From NCBI RefSeq assembly GCF_018603515.1, contig NZ_JACATN010000001.1, positions 310,001 through 374,000 of the forward strand: 64,000 nucleotides of DNA, given 5' to 3'. The position numbers and the translations under genes were made by a program. Shown piece after piece: positions 27,318 through 36,220 of this stretch; the stretch's first letter is position 1, and the number at the start of each line of letters is the position of its first letter. Source of the DNA: Zobellia barbeyronii. GTDB taxonomy: Bacteria; Bacteroidota; Bacteroidia; Flavobacteriales; Flavobacteriaceae. The notes under the pieces were generated by a model. The model worked only from the letters and a program-made list of their open reading frames with translations, did no database searches and was not told where the DNA came from.

Positions 27318-27974
27318 TTAATCGGCAATTAAGTCTGTAAGGAACTCAATACTCATTTCGGAAAAATCCTTGAAATTATATTTGGCTTCTGAAAGAATAT
27401 CTGGATGACCAATGCCAACACTCAACATATTAGCATTGTTTGCCGCTTGTATTCCCGCTACTGCATCTTCAAAAACAAGGCATTTTTCAGGTGCTGTTTT
27501 CAATTTTCTAGCGGCAATTAAAAAGACTTCTGGGTCTGGTTTTGCTTTTGTTACATCATTGCCGTCTACAATGGCATCAAAATAAGACAATAAGTGTACT
27601 TTTTCTAAAATAGGTCTCGCATTTTTACTAGCCGAACCTAAAGCAATAGGAATATTCCTTTCCTTTAGAAAATCTAAAACCTTAGGTACGTCCGGAAGAA
27701 TTTCCGACTCATCCATCTTTTCTATATATTCTAGATAGTCTTCGTTTTTTTCAATCATCCATCTATCAAACTGGTTTTGAGTTGCTGTAATACCGCCAAT
27801 ATCTAAAAGAATTTCTAGACACCTTTTGCGGCTTACTCCCTTAAACTGTTCGTTTTGCTCTTTTGTAAATTCAAAACCAAGCTCATTTGCCAGTTTTCTC
27901 CAAGCTAAGTAATGGTATTTTGCGGTATCGACAATAACACCGTCTAGGTCAAATATAAATGCTGATATACTCAT
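27318..27974 (-). CDS. pgmB: beta-phosphoglucomutase
   Basis: The 218-residue HAD-superfamily protein has the nucleophile pair Asp9/Asp11 in FIFDLDGVIVDT and the cap-domain segment FKGVSRKRCLEILL, diagnostic for beta-phosphoglucomutases. LGSASKNA holds the motif-II Ser, and KAKPDPEVF with VFEDAVAGIQAA supplies the Lys and acidic metal ligands. It converts beta-glucose-1-phosphate from the GH65 phosphorylase to glucose-6-phosphate. It is the second gene of the LacI-headed operon. Confidence 0.95.
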   Translation of the reverse strand: MSISAFIFDLDGVIVDTAKYHYLAWRKLANELGFEFTKEQNEQFKGVSRKRCLEILLDIGGITATQNQFDRWMIEKNEDYLEYIEKMDESEILPDVPKVLDFLKERNIPIALGSASKNARPILEKVHLLSYFDAIVDGNDVTKAKPDPEVFLIAARKLKTAPEKCLVFEDAVAGIQAANNANMLSVGIGHPDILSEAKYNFKDFSEMSIEFLTDLIAD

Positions 27975-28029
27975 ATAATTTCGACTTATTATAATATAAA
28001 AAAGTTGATTATTTAAACCTGCGTTTCCA

Positions 28030-29061
28030 CTAGGTATTTATAGTAGAACCTCTTTCTATAAGTGTTGCTTTAATAATTTCTGTCCTATAGTCTTCTTCTT
28101 CATGAAACCCAATTTCGTTTTCAAGTTTTTCTATCAACATCTCAGCTGCCATTTCGCCCATTTTCTCTCCATGCTGAGCAACAGTAGTTAATGTCGGTGA
28201 TGAATAACGCGACAAGAGCCCATCTGTAAAACCAATCACCGATACATCTTCAGGAACTCTAATCCCCTTCTTTTGAGTTGTCGCCATAAGCAAAACTGCA
28301 AAAATTTCATTTACACAAAGCACCCCGTCAAAATTCTTGTTTTCTACAAAGTCCTCTATATATGATTCTTCTACTCCTTTAAAAGGTAGTACCAAGGTTA
28401 GTTTTTCATCATAATCAACACCATGTTCTTTAAGTGCTCGCTTATAACCTTCCGCCCTCTTTTCACTAACGTTAAAATAGCTTTCAGTAGTTACCAACGC
28501 AATTTTTTTCCGGCCTTCTGCAATCATTTTAGCCGTAGCTTGATAGGCAATTTCTTCATCGTTCATTATTACCTTATCACATTCAATTTCATCAATTACA
28601 CGATCAAAAAGAACTAAAGGAAAACCCTGTTCCATCACCTCTTTTAAATGGCTAAAATCATTTTTTTGTTGCGTTTCCGCAGAAACAGACATTATAAAAC
28701 CGTCAATACTACCATTGGCGAGAAGCTCCATATTAAACACCTCTTTCTCGTAAGACTCGTCAGACACACACACTACTACATTATAACCGTGTTGGTTAGC
28801 ATATTTCTCAATACCCCTAAAAACGGTAGTAAAAAAGTGGTGTACAATATCTGGAATGACAACTCCTATATTTTTAGTTCTTCTATTTTTAAGGCTTAGT
28901 GCTATATTATTAGGCCTGTAATTATAAAGTTTAGCAAAGGCTTTTACCTTTTGTTTGGTGTCCGTACTTATCTCATCACTATCCTTTAACGATTTTGAAA
29001 CCGTAGAGATAGACACCCCTAATTCTCGTGCTATTTGTTTTAGAGTAATCTTTCGTTTCAA
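28030..29061 (-). CDS. LacI-family transcriptional regulator of the sugar locus
   Basis: The 343-residue protein has an N-terminal LacI helix-turn-helix (ITLKQIARELGVSISTVSKSL, about 4-24) with a hinge helix (about 45-60), and a periplasmic-binding-protein-like effector domain with NIGVVIPDIVHHFFTTVFRGIE and VSVIGFTDG. It probably binds an alpha-glucoside or its phosphate and controls both its own operon and the divergent susC/susD pair. A matching operator lies 234 bp upstream of its start and 94 bp before susC. It is the first gene of the minus-strand operon (lacI, pgmB, GH65, GH13). Confidence 0.94.
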   Translation of the reverse strand: MKRKITLKQIARELGVSISTVSKSLKDSDEISTDTKQKVKAFAKLYNYRPNNIALSLKNRRTKNIGVVIPDIVHHFFTTVFRGIEKYANQHGYNVVVCVSDESYEKEVFNMELLANGSIDGFIMSVSAETQQKNDFSHLKEVMEQGFPLVLFDRVIDEIECDKVIMNDEEIAYQATAKMIAEGRKKIALVTTESYFNVSEKRAEGYKRALKEHGVDYDEKLTLVLPFKGVEESYIEDFVENKNFDGVLCVNEIFAVLLMATTQKKGIRVPEDVSVIGFTDGLLSRYSSPTLTTVAQHGEKMGEMAAEMLIEKLENEIGFHEEEDYRTEIIKATLIERGSTINT

Positions 29062-29295
29062 ATCTTATAACTTTTGGATAGTGAAATTAAACTTTAATAT
29101 GGGCAAATGACAACCTTCTATAATTTTTAACAATCTTAACTAATCATCACTAGATTTCAACCGTTTTTCAATTAAAAAGAAATCTGTATATTTGGAATTA
29201 CATACCGTCTCCCCATTTTCAACCACATTTTTTATTGATTCAATATTAATTCGATATATTTTTTAATAGTATCGAATTTTATGAAAGTTATCAAC

Positions 29296-29311
29296 ACGAA
29301 ACCGTTTTCGT
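29296..29311. promoter_or_regulatory. LacI-type operator ACGAAA-CCGT-TTTCGT
   Basis: The 16-bp site has perfectly paired ACGAAA/TTTCGT arms and a central CG, the form bound by LacI/GalR-family dimers. It lies in the 344-bp gap between the regulator gene and susC. No other perfect copy was noticed in the window. Confidence 0.75.
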
Positions 29312-29350
29312 AGTTTTTGCTAATGCTAATTGATGGGTATTAACATCGTT

Positions 29351-29382
29351 TTTGTATACATTTAACATTATATTATAATTTA
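29351..29382 (+). promoter_or_regulatory. candidate susC promoter (Bacteroidota type)
   Basis: A TTTG element at 29351-29354 is followed after 19 bases by TATAATTTA, close to the TTTG-N19-21-TAnnTTTG consensus of this phylum. It lies 24 bp before the susC ATG and about 40 bp downstream of the operator, so the operator would be upstream of the promoter. The match in the second box is imperfect. Confidence 0.3.
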
Positions 29383-29405
29383 ACTCAACTTAAAACAATT
29401 CATTT

Positions 29406-32400
29406 ATGAAGATTATGCTACTAAAAAACCTGGTTATGGTTGCGGCTTTTCTAAGCTTTGGCATAGCACAGGCTCAGGATGTATCGGGAACCGTTTCCGA
29501 CGCCAGCGGCCCCTTGCCGGGAGCAAGTGTTGTAATTAAAGGCACAACTACAGGAGCACAAACGGATTTTGACGGAAACTACGCAATAAGCGGAGTACCA
29601 GAAGATGCCACATTAATATTCAGTTACATTGGCTTTGCTTCGCAAGAAGTACCGGTTAATGGTCAATCTACAGTTAACGTAACCTTACAAGAAGACGCTC
29701 AAGCTTTGGATGAGGTTGTTATTATAGGTTATGGATCAACTACTATTAAGGATGCTACGGGATCTGTTACCGCAGTAAAGGCAGAAGATTTTAATGGCGG
29801 TGTTATATCATCTCCGGAACAATTAATACAAGGTAAAAGTGCCGGGGTACAGATTTCACAATCAAGTGGTGAACCTGGAGCTGGTGTTAATATTCGTATT
29901 AGAGGAGCAAATTCAATTCGCTCCAATAACAATCCTTTATTTGTAGTAGATGGTATACCTCTTTCAGGCGAGTCTACAACTCCGGATGGCGGAGACATAG
30001 TTAACGGAGGAAATGCAACAAAAAATCCTTTAAGCTTTATAAACCCAAGTGACATTGAAAGTATCTCTATACTAAAAGATGCTTCTGCAACAGCTATTTA
30101 TGGGTCAAGAGGTGCAAATGGTGTGGTTATCGTAACCACTAAAACCGGAAAAGCAGGTGCAGGAGGAAGCTGGGAATTCAACTCAACATTTAGTGTTTCT
30201 TCACCAGCAGACGAATATGATTTGTTTGATGGACCTGAATTTATTTCAAAATCAGCTAGCTTAAGATCTCAAGAAATTGCGGACGGATTAGATTTTGGAC
30301 AAAATACAGATTGGCAAGATTATATTACTAGAAATACTGCTTCTCAAAACCAAAACTTAGCTTATAGCAATAACTACGGTAGCGGAAACGTAAGAGCTAC
30401 TTTTTCTTATGGAAAGCAATTTGGTGTAATTCAAAAATCTTCACAAGAAAGAATTACAGGAAGGGTAAATCTATCTCAAAGATTTTTAGATGATAAATTA
30501 AGAATTAATTTTCAATCTACCCTTTCTAGAGTAAATGATGAAGCTCCTCCAATTAGTGGTGCTTCTGGATCAAGTGGAAACTTAATTGGTGCAGCTTATG
30601 CAGCAAACCCGACTTGGCCTTCAAGTAGTACGTTTAGTATAGATGGAAATCTTGTAAATCCAGCAAACTATTTAGCTAACTGGCAATCGGAAACTCATAC
30701 GGATAGGTTTTTAACAAATCTTTCGGCTGAATATGACATTACAGAAGAACTTACCGCAAAGGTATCTGTTGGTTATGACAGATCAGATGCGCAAGCAATT
30801 ACAGTGATATCTCCAGGAGTAAGGAATTTTGATAGAGTTGTTGATAATGGTCAAGCAGCATTCAACACGTTAGAAGCTACGAGCAAATTGTTGGAAGCTA
30901 CTTTAAATTACAAAAAAGAGTTTGCAAACTCATCAATAGATGCTATTGTAGGTTTCACTTTTCAAGATTTTCAGAGACAAGGAATCAACTCTCAGGGCTG
31001 GGGAACATCCCTCAACAACCTTGATAGAATAGGTCAAGAGCTAAAAGAATCTATTTACAACGTACGTTATTCTATAAAAAGTCCTTACCAACAGTTCGGG
31101 TATGATGCCGATGACAGTTTCGTAAACTCGCTAAACCCTTTCAATGATGCTGGCACTTTAGGGACAAGATCAAACTCTTTCCGTTCAGCATGGGGTGATG
31201 CTTTTGATAATACTGATGAGTTGCAGTCATTTTTTGGTAGAATCAACTACTCTTTGAACAGCAAATATTTGTTTACTGTAACACTTAGAGCTGATGGTTC
31301 TTCAAGATTTGGTACTAACAACAAATATGGTTACTTCCCTTCTGGTGCATTTGCATGGCAATTAGGTGATGAAGACTTCATTGGAGATGCATTCTCTACT
31401 CTTAAACTTAGAGTGAGTGCTGGTACCACAGGTAACCAAGAAGGTTTAGGTTATGCCAACTATTTAAAGAGAGTTCGTTATAGCAAGCCTACTATAGATA
31501 ATGACGGTAGTATTAACCGGCCTGGTACGGAAACAGTTGCTGTACAAAATTCTAACCTAAAATGGGAGTCTACTACAGATTATAACTTTGGTATAGATTT
31601 TGGATTTGGAGATGACCGTTTTAATGGATCAATAGATTTATATAGAAGAGAGACCAAGGATTTATTATTCAGACAGCCTGCCGCTGCTCCCGCTTTTGAC
31701 CCTTTTAAATTTACAAACTTAGAAGACGGCACTTTAATAAACCAAGGTATTGAGCTTGGATTGAACTATGATTTCATTCAATCTGATGACGTTACCTTTT
31801 CTACATCTTTCAATATAGCTTACAATGATAATACCGTAGAAGGTTTAAAAGGAGCCACTGCAGATTTTGGTGTATTGAACGGTCCTGGACTTACAGGTGC
31901 ATTTGCACAACGTCTTGGTGAAGGAAGATCGCTTTTCTCATATTACATGGCTACTTATTCTGAAGATGCAGACGGTAATCCAAATTTCAATGCTGATGAT
32001 AAAGATTTTGTAGGTGAAGATGCAGTACCAGATATTACTACAGGTTTAGCACTAAACCTGACAGTCAAAAACTGGGATGTATCAGCATTTTTTACAGGAC
32101 AATTTGGATTCTCTGTATATAATAATACAGCAAATGCATTCTTGAATTCTGCAGCTTTTCAAACTTCTAGAAATGTAACTCCAGAAGCTCTTGAGCTTCA
32201 ATCATCAGAAGTTTCTACACTATACTTGGAGAAAGGTGATTTCGTTCGTATGCAAAATGCAAGTATTGGATACAATGTGCCACTAAGTGGAAAAGGAGCT
32301 CTAAACAGCCTAAGATTGTCACTTACCGGTCAAAACTTATTTTTGATTACTGATTATAGTGGCTTAGACCCAGAAGTTTCATCATCAACTTCTTCAGATG

Positions 32401-32495
32401 GGGATTTTACAGGAGGAATACCGAGTCAGGGTATAGATTATACTTCTTTCCCAAGACCTCGAACATTCACCTTAGGAATAAATGCTAGATTCTAA
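29406..32495 (+). CDS. susC: SusC/RagA-type TonB-dependent transporter
   Basis: The 1029-residue outer-membrane protein has a signal peptide ending AQAQ, then a carboxypeptidase-D-regulatory-like domain (VSGTVSDASGPLPGASVVIKG to about residue 95) with the conserved GYGS TonB-box-like region, a plug domain (IRIRGANSIRSNNNPLFVVDG, ATAIYGSRGANGVVIVTTK) and a 22-strand barrel. It imports oligosaccharides captured by the SusD lipoprotein encoded 17 bp downstream. The gene is divergent from the LacI/pgmB/GH65/GH13 operon and shares its operator region, so a gluco-oligosaccharide substrate is inferred. Confidence 0.96.
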   Translation: MKIMLLKNLVMVAAFLSFGIAQAQDVSGTVSDASGPLPGASVVIKGTTTGAQTDFDGNYAISGVPEDATLIFSYIGFASQEVPVNGQSTVNVTLQEDAQALDEVVIIGYGSTTIKDATGSVTAVKAEDFNGGVISSPEQLIQGKSAGVQISQSSGEPGAGVNIRIRGANSIRSNNNPLFVVDGIPLSGESTTPDGGDIVNGGNATKNPLSFINPSDIESISILKDASATAIYGSRGANGVVIVTTKTGKAGAGGSWEFNSTFSVSSPADEYDLFDGPEFISKSASLRSQEIADGLDFGQNTDWQDYITRNTASQNQNLAYSNNYGSGNVRATFSYGKQFGVIQKSSQERITGRVNLSQRFLDDKLRINFQSTLSRVNDEAPPISGASGSSGNLIGAAYAANPTWPSSSTFSIDGNLVNPANYLANWQSETHTDRFLTNLSAEYDITEELTAKVSVGYDRSDAQAITVISPGVRNFDRVVDNGQAAFNTLEATSKLLEATLNYKKEFANSSIDAIVGFTFQDFQRQGINSQGWGTSLNNLDRIGQELKESIYNVRYSIKSPYQQFGYDADDSFVNSLNPFNDAGTLGTRSNSFRSAWGDAFDNTDELQSFFGRINYSLNSKYLFTVTLRADGSSRFGTNNKYGYFPSGAFAWQLGDEDFIGDAFSTLKLRVSAGTTGNQEGLGYANYLKRVRYSKPTIDNDGSINRPGTETVAVQNSNLKWESTTDYNFGIDFGFGDDRFNGSIDLYRRETKDLLFRQPAAAPAFDPFKFTNLEDGTLINQGIELGLNYDFIQSDDVTFSTSFNIAYNDNTVEGLKGATADFGVLNGPGLTGAFAQRLGEGRSLFSYYMATYSEDADGNPNFNADDKDFVGEDAVPDITTGLALNLTVKNWDVSAFFTGQFGFSVYNNTANAFLNSAAFQTSRNVTPEALELQSSEVSTLYLEKGDFVRMQNASIGYNVPLSGKGALNSLRLSLTGQNLFLITDYSGLDPEVSSSTSSDGDFTGGIPSQGIDYTSFPRPRTFTLGINARF

Positions 32496-32512
32496 ATTAA
32501 AAAAAAAGAGCA

Positions 32513-34126
32513 ATGATTAAATATATAAAAAACACATCGAAGATTCTGATACTTCCGGCCTTGGCCCTATCAGTATTATCCTCATGTAGCGACCTTGAGG
32601 TTGAAGAAACGGACTCTTTATTGGTTACCAATTTTGAGGGAATACAAACCGCGGAAGAAGCTGCAAGTTCTGTTACTGCTATGTACAACCAGATTAATGG
32701 ATACATTGGTGACCAAGCTAACTTATTTGCTTTGAGCGAAGTGACCACGGACGAACTGTTAGTTCCTACTAGAGGTTCTGACTGGGGAGATAACGGAATA
32801 TGGAGACAATTACACCAACATACCTGGACACCAGACCATCAGTACATTACAACCGTTTGGAACCAATGGAACGAATTGCAACTTACTGCTAGTGAAGTGC
32901 TTGATTCTAGATCAGCTTCATCTGAAGCCTCAAAAGGAGATGCTTCTTTTCTTAGAGCATTAGGCATGTATGTTATTTTGGACAATTATGGTCAAGTACC
33001 TTTCAGAGATACAAATGCAGATCCATTAGAGGACCCTGCTGTTCTAACAGGTAGCGAAGCCGTTGATTTTATAGTAGCAGACCTAGAGACTGCTATTTCA
33101 TTACTACCAGCAACTGCACCAGATGGTGAAACAGTAGCAGCTTCTAAATCAGCCGCCAGATACTTATTAGCAAAAGTTATGCTAAACAAGCATATATTCA
33201 ATGGATCCGGAACAGCTGACGCTGCAGACATGAATAGAGTAGTTTCTTTAGTGGATGAAATTAACGGTGATGGTTTTGGATTAGTCGCTGGATATTTTGA
33301 CATATTTAAGGCAGACACAGACCAAGAAACTATTTTTTGGGTAAAGACCTCTGTTGGTAATAGAATCTGGAACGGTCTTCACTACAACCTTACAACACCA
33401 GATCAAGCCGGTGGATGGAATGGCTTTAGTACTTTAGCTGAATTTTATGACATATTTGAAGGTGACGCGAATTCTAACGTAGAAGGTGGTGACCAAGAAG
33501 AAAGAAGAGGCTATGTTCCTTCAGCTGGAAAACCTGCGGGAATTGATGGAACTACCGATAAAGATGCAGACGGTCTAGCTGATGGATCTAATATTGGTTT
33601 TGGCTTCTTAATAGGACAACAGTTTGCTCCTAATGGAGACGAACTTACGGACAGAGGCACATCTCCTTTGAACTTTACGAGAGATTTTACTAATGCAACT
33701 AACGGCGAAAAAAGTTTAGTTGAAAATAGTGAAGTAACTGGTATCCGTGTGATAAAGTATCATCCACAATATGGTGAATTTGCTGAACATGAAATATTCT
33801 TCAGATATTCTGATGCGCATTTAATGAAAGCAGAAGCTATCATGCGTAGTGGTGGAGACCCAACAACTTTAGTAAATGAACTTAGAGTTTTGAGAGGTGC
33901 CGAGCCATTGGCTACAGTTACCGAGCAAGATTTATTGGACGAAAGAGGTAGAGAACTGTATGCTGAATTTTGGAGAAGAAATGATATGATTAGATTTGGT
34001 CAATATACTAAAGATTGGGAATTCAAAGATCCTTCTGCTATAGGTGACACCAACAAACAATTATTTCCTATACCTGCAACACAAATCATTTTGAACCCTA
34101 ACCTAGTTCAGAACCCAGGTTACTAG
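32513..34126 (+). CDS. susD: SusD/RagB-type nutrient-binding lipoprotein
   Basis: The 537-residue protein has a lipoprotein signal (LSVLSSC) and SusD/RagB features: an N-terminal TPR-like helical part (about 50-250, including GDASFLRALGMYVILDNYGQVPF and AARYLLAKVMLNKH) and the C-terminal segment HLMKAEAIMRSG to LLDERGRELYAEFWRRNDMIRFGQY. It binds sugar at the outer membrane as the lid of SusC. It directly follows susC and is closed by a strong terminator. No SusE/SusF-like gene follows, and no exported glycanase is nearby. Confidence 0.95.
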   Translation: MIKYIKNTSKILILPALALSVLSSCSDLEVEETDSLLVTNFEGIQTAEEAASSVTAMYNQINGYIGDQANLFALSEVTTDELLVPTRGSDWGDNGIWRQLHQHTWTPDHQYITTVWNQWNELQLTASEVLDSRSASSEASKGDASFLRALGMYVILDNYGQVPFRDTNADPLEDPAVLTGSEAVDFIVADLETAISLLPATAPDGETVAASKSAARYLLAKVMLNKHIFNGSGTADAADMNRVVSLVDEINGDGFGLVAGYFDIFKADTDQETIFWVKTSVGNRIWNGLHYNLTTPDQAGGWNGFSTLAEFYDIFEGDANSNVEGGDQEERRGYVPSAGKPAGIDGTTDKDADGLADGSNIGFGFLIGQQFAPNGDELTDRGTSPLNFTRDFTNATNGEKSLVENSEVTGIRVIKYHPQYGEFAEHEIFFRYSDAHLMKAEAIMRSGGDPTTLVNELRVLRGAEPLATVTEQDLLDERGRELYAEFWRRNDMIRFGQYTKDWEFKDPSAIGDTNKQLFPIPATQIILNPNLVQNPGY

Positions 34127-34147
34127 AAATTAAATTTAAGTGTTTAA

Positions 34148-34186
34148 AACAGCCCTGACATTAATTTGTTAGGGCTGTTTTTTTTT
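34148..34186 (+). terminator. intrinsic terminator after susD
   Basis: A stem AACAGCCCT / AGGGCTGTT, extended by GACA/TGTT, with a short AT-rich loop, is followed by a run of T. It stands 21 bp after the susD stop. Confidence 0.88.
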
Positions 34187-34342
34187 AAGCAGTATGAGTG
34201 CTTGTTTTAGTCGAATGCATAGGTAACGAGACTATAATGTGCTCATAAGAACATACTACTTTTCCTTTCTAGAGTAGATACCTAATCTATCGCATCTATT
34301 TCACAAGCTATTAGTTTTGAAGCAACGTGATAACAAAAAGAA

Positions 34343-34373
34343 AGCCCCGTCTGATGATTAGTCAGACGGAGCT
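34343..34373 (-). terminator. intrinsic terminator of the symporter gene
   Basis: The hairpin AGCcCCGTCTGA / TCAGACGGaGCT stands 23 bp after the stop of the symporter gene on the minus strand. On that strand it is followed by TTTCTTTTT. A shorter TTTTAT follows on the plus strand, so it may act in both directions. Confidence 0.78.
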
Positions 34374-34396
34374 TTTATATACTAGTGAGTTTAAGT

Positions 34397-36049
34397 CTAC
34401 TTAGCAAAGTATACATACAGCGCAATAACTATAAAACAGATAACAATACCTACTTGCTTCACGTACTTATAAGGCTCTATAGATACTTGTTTTGTATACT
34501 CAAGTTCAAATGGTTCTTCGTTCGGTCTTATTTTACCTATAATAAGCATAATGGATGCGTTGACCACGAATAGGATTGCCATTACATGTATAAAGTGTGG
34601 ATATGCTTCTGCTTTCACTAATGCCAATGCTTCAGGATCAGTTAAACCTGCCGCGGCAGCTTCTTCTAATGCACCATTAACAAACAAAGGCTGTAAATAA
34701 AACTGACTGAAACAGTACAGTACAACACCGGCTATAATCCCGATTTTAGCGGCAATTGCAGGAACACGCTTAGTAAGATATCCTACTACAATTATGGTAA
34801 ATATAGGAATGGTATAAATACCGTTTAACTCCTGCAAATAAGCAAAAAGGCTACCTGCATTAGATATTAATGGAGCAATAAGCATAGCCCCAACTGCTAA
34901 AACAATACCAAAAATCTTACCATACTTCACTACCGTTTGCTCTGTAGCTTCTGGGTTTATATGCTGCTTGTAAACATCCAAGCCAAACAATGTAACAGAA
35001 CTGTTCAATACACTATTAAAAGAACTTAAAATTGCTCCAAAAAGTACGGCTACAAAAAAGCCGACCAAATATTTAGGCAATACGGCATTTACCAAAGCAG
35101 GATACGCCTGATCAGGCATTTCTAATCCTCCTTGAAAATAATGAAAAGCAATAATACCAGGCAGAACCACAATTAACGGCCCTAAAATCTTAATAAAAGA
35201 AGCTAGTAACAATCCTTTCTGACCTTCTGCCAAGTTCTTAGCTCCCAATGCTCTTTGTATAATTTGTTGGTTGGTGCCCCAGTAAAACAAATTGATTAAC
35301 ATCATACCTGTAAACAGGGTAGAAAATGGGACACTGTTGGTAATCTCACCAGTAGAATCGAACTTATCAGGGTTAGCTTGATAAAGAACATCTAGTCCTC
35401 CAAAAACACTTCCATCACCAATGGCCATAAGTCCAAAAATAGGTATCAAAAGTCCACCTATCAGAAGCCCAACAGCATTTATAGTATCAGAAACAGCAAC
35501 AGCCTTCAATCCACCGAATACGGCATATATAGAACCAATGATTCCAATACCCCAAATACTCATGTTTAAAGCCGTACTATCAGAAACACCTAACATAGTG
35601 GACAAATCAAACATGGTACTGATTGCAAGCGCTCCAGAATAAAGAATAGTTGGTAACAACACCACTACATAACCTGTTAGGAACAAGACAGAGGTAAGGG
35701 TTTTTGTTGTAACATCATACCTATCCTTAAGGAACTGAGGAACCGTTGTGATACCTCCTTTTAAATACCTAGGCAGCAAGAAAATAGCGGTAACCACCAT
35801 AGCGATAGCAGCAAGTGTTTCCCAGGCCATCACCACAATACCTTCTGTATATGATTGTCCGTTAAGACCAACAATCTGTTCCGTAGAGAGGTTTGTCAAT
35901 AATAAAGATCCCGCAATTACCCCTGCAGTAAGGCTTCTTCCTCCTAAAAAATATCCATCAGAAGAACTTTCATCTGTTGATCGCGTTGCAAAATAAGATA
36001 TTATGGCCACCAGAGCGGTAAAGCCTACAAAAGACAAAATTCCTATCAT
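34397..36049 (-). CDS. sodium/solute symporter (SSS family), probably sugar uptake
   Basis: The 550-residue membrane protein has about 13-14 hydrophobic segments and the SSS opening: an early Phe-Ala-Thr-Arg loop, then SDGYFLGGRSLTAGVIAGSLLLTNLSTEQIVGLNG (about 33-67), the hallmark of SGLT-like carriers. Later segments GGLKAVAVSDTINAVGLLIGG and FGAILSSFNSVLNSS also match. It should bring a solute across the inner membrane with sodium. Its position between the SusCD pair and the next train makes it the plausible inner-membrane carrier for the sugar locus, but regulation by the same LacI protein is not shown: no operator copy is visible upstream. Confidence 0.9.
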   Translation of the reverse strand: MIGILSFVGFTALVAIISYFATRSTDESSSDGYFLGGRSLTAGVIAGSLLLTNLSTEQIVGLNGQSYTEGIVVMAWETLAAIAMVVTAIFLLPRYLKGGITTVPQFLKDRYDVTTKTLTSVLFLTGYVVVLLPTILYSGALAISTMFDLSTMLGVSDSTALNMSIWGIGIIGSIYAVFGGLKAVAVSDTINAVGLLIGGLLIPIFGLMAIGDGSVFGGLDVLYQANPDKFDSTGEITNSVPFSTLFTGMMLINLFYWGTNQQIIQRALGAKNLAEGQKGLLLASFIKILGPLIVVLPGIIAFHYFQGGLEMPDQAYPALVNAVLPKYLVGFFVAVLFGAILSSFNSVLNSSVTLFGLDVYKQHINPEATEQTVVKYGKIFGIVLAVGAMLIAPLISNAGSLFAYLQELNGIYTIPIFTIIVVGYLTKRVPAIAAKIGIIAGVVLYCFSQFYLQPLFVNGALEEAAAAGLTDPEALALVKAEAYPHFIHVMAILFVVNASIMLIIGKIRPNEEPFELEYTKQVSIEPYKYVKQVGIVICFIVIALYVYFAK

Positions 36050-36220
36050 TATGTGTTGGTTTGATATTTCGGCTAAATATATTGGATTATTTGCGAAAAA
36101 CTTAAGGATTTACTGACAATATATTCGATATCACATATGACAACAAAATAAGGTGAAATTTCACAGCCCTGTAATTTTCTATACCTCTGAGCTTTGGTTA
36201 TCTTGCAGGTGATTTTGACC

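Noticed and set aside
34343-34373. Regulatory RNA or riboswitch downstream of susD
   Set aside because: The two hairpins in this gap are simple stems with T-runs, fully explained as convergent terminators.
36194-36220. Upstream TTG start for the first FG-GAP/UnbV gene
   Set aside because: The ATG at 36221 gives a compact lipoprotein signal, whereas the TTG would add nine residues before it.
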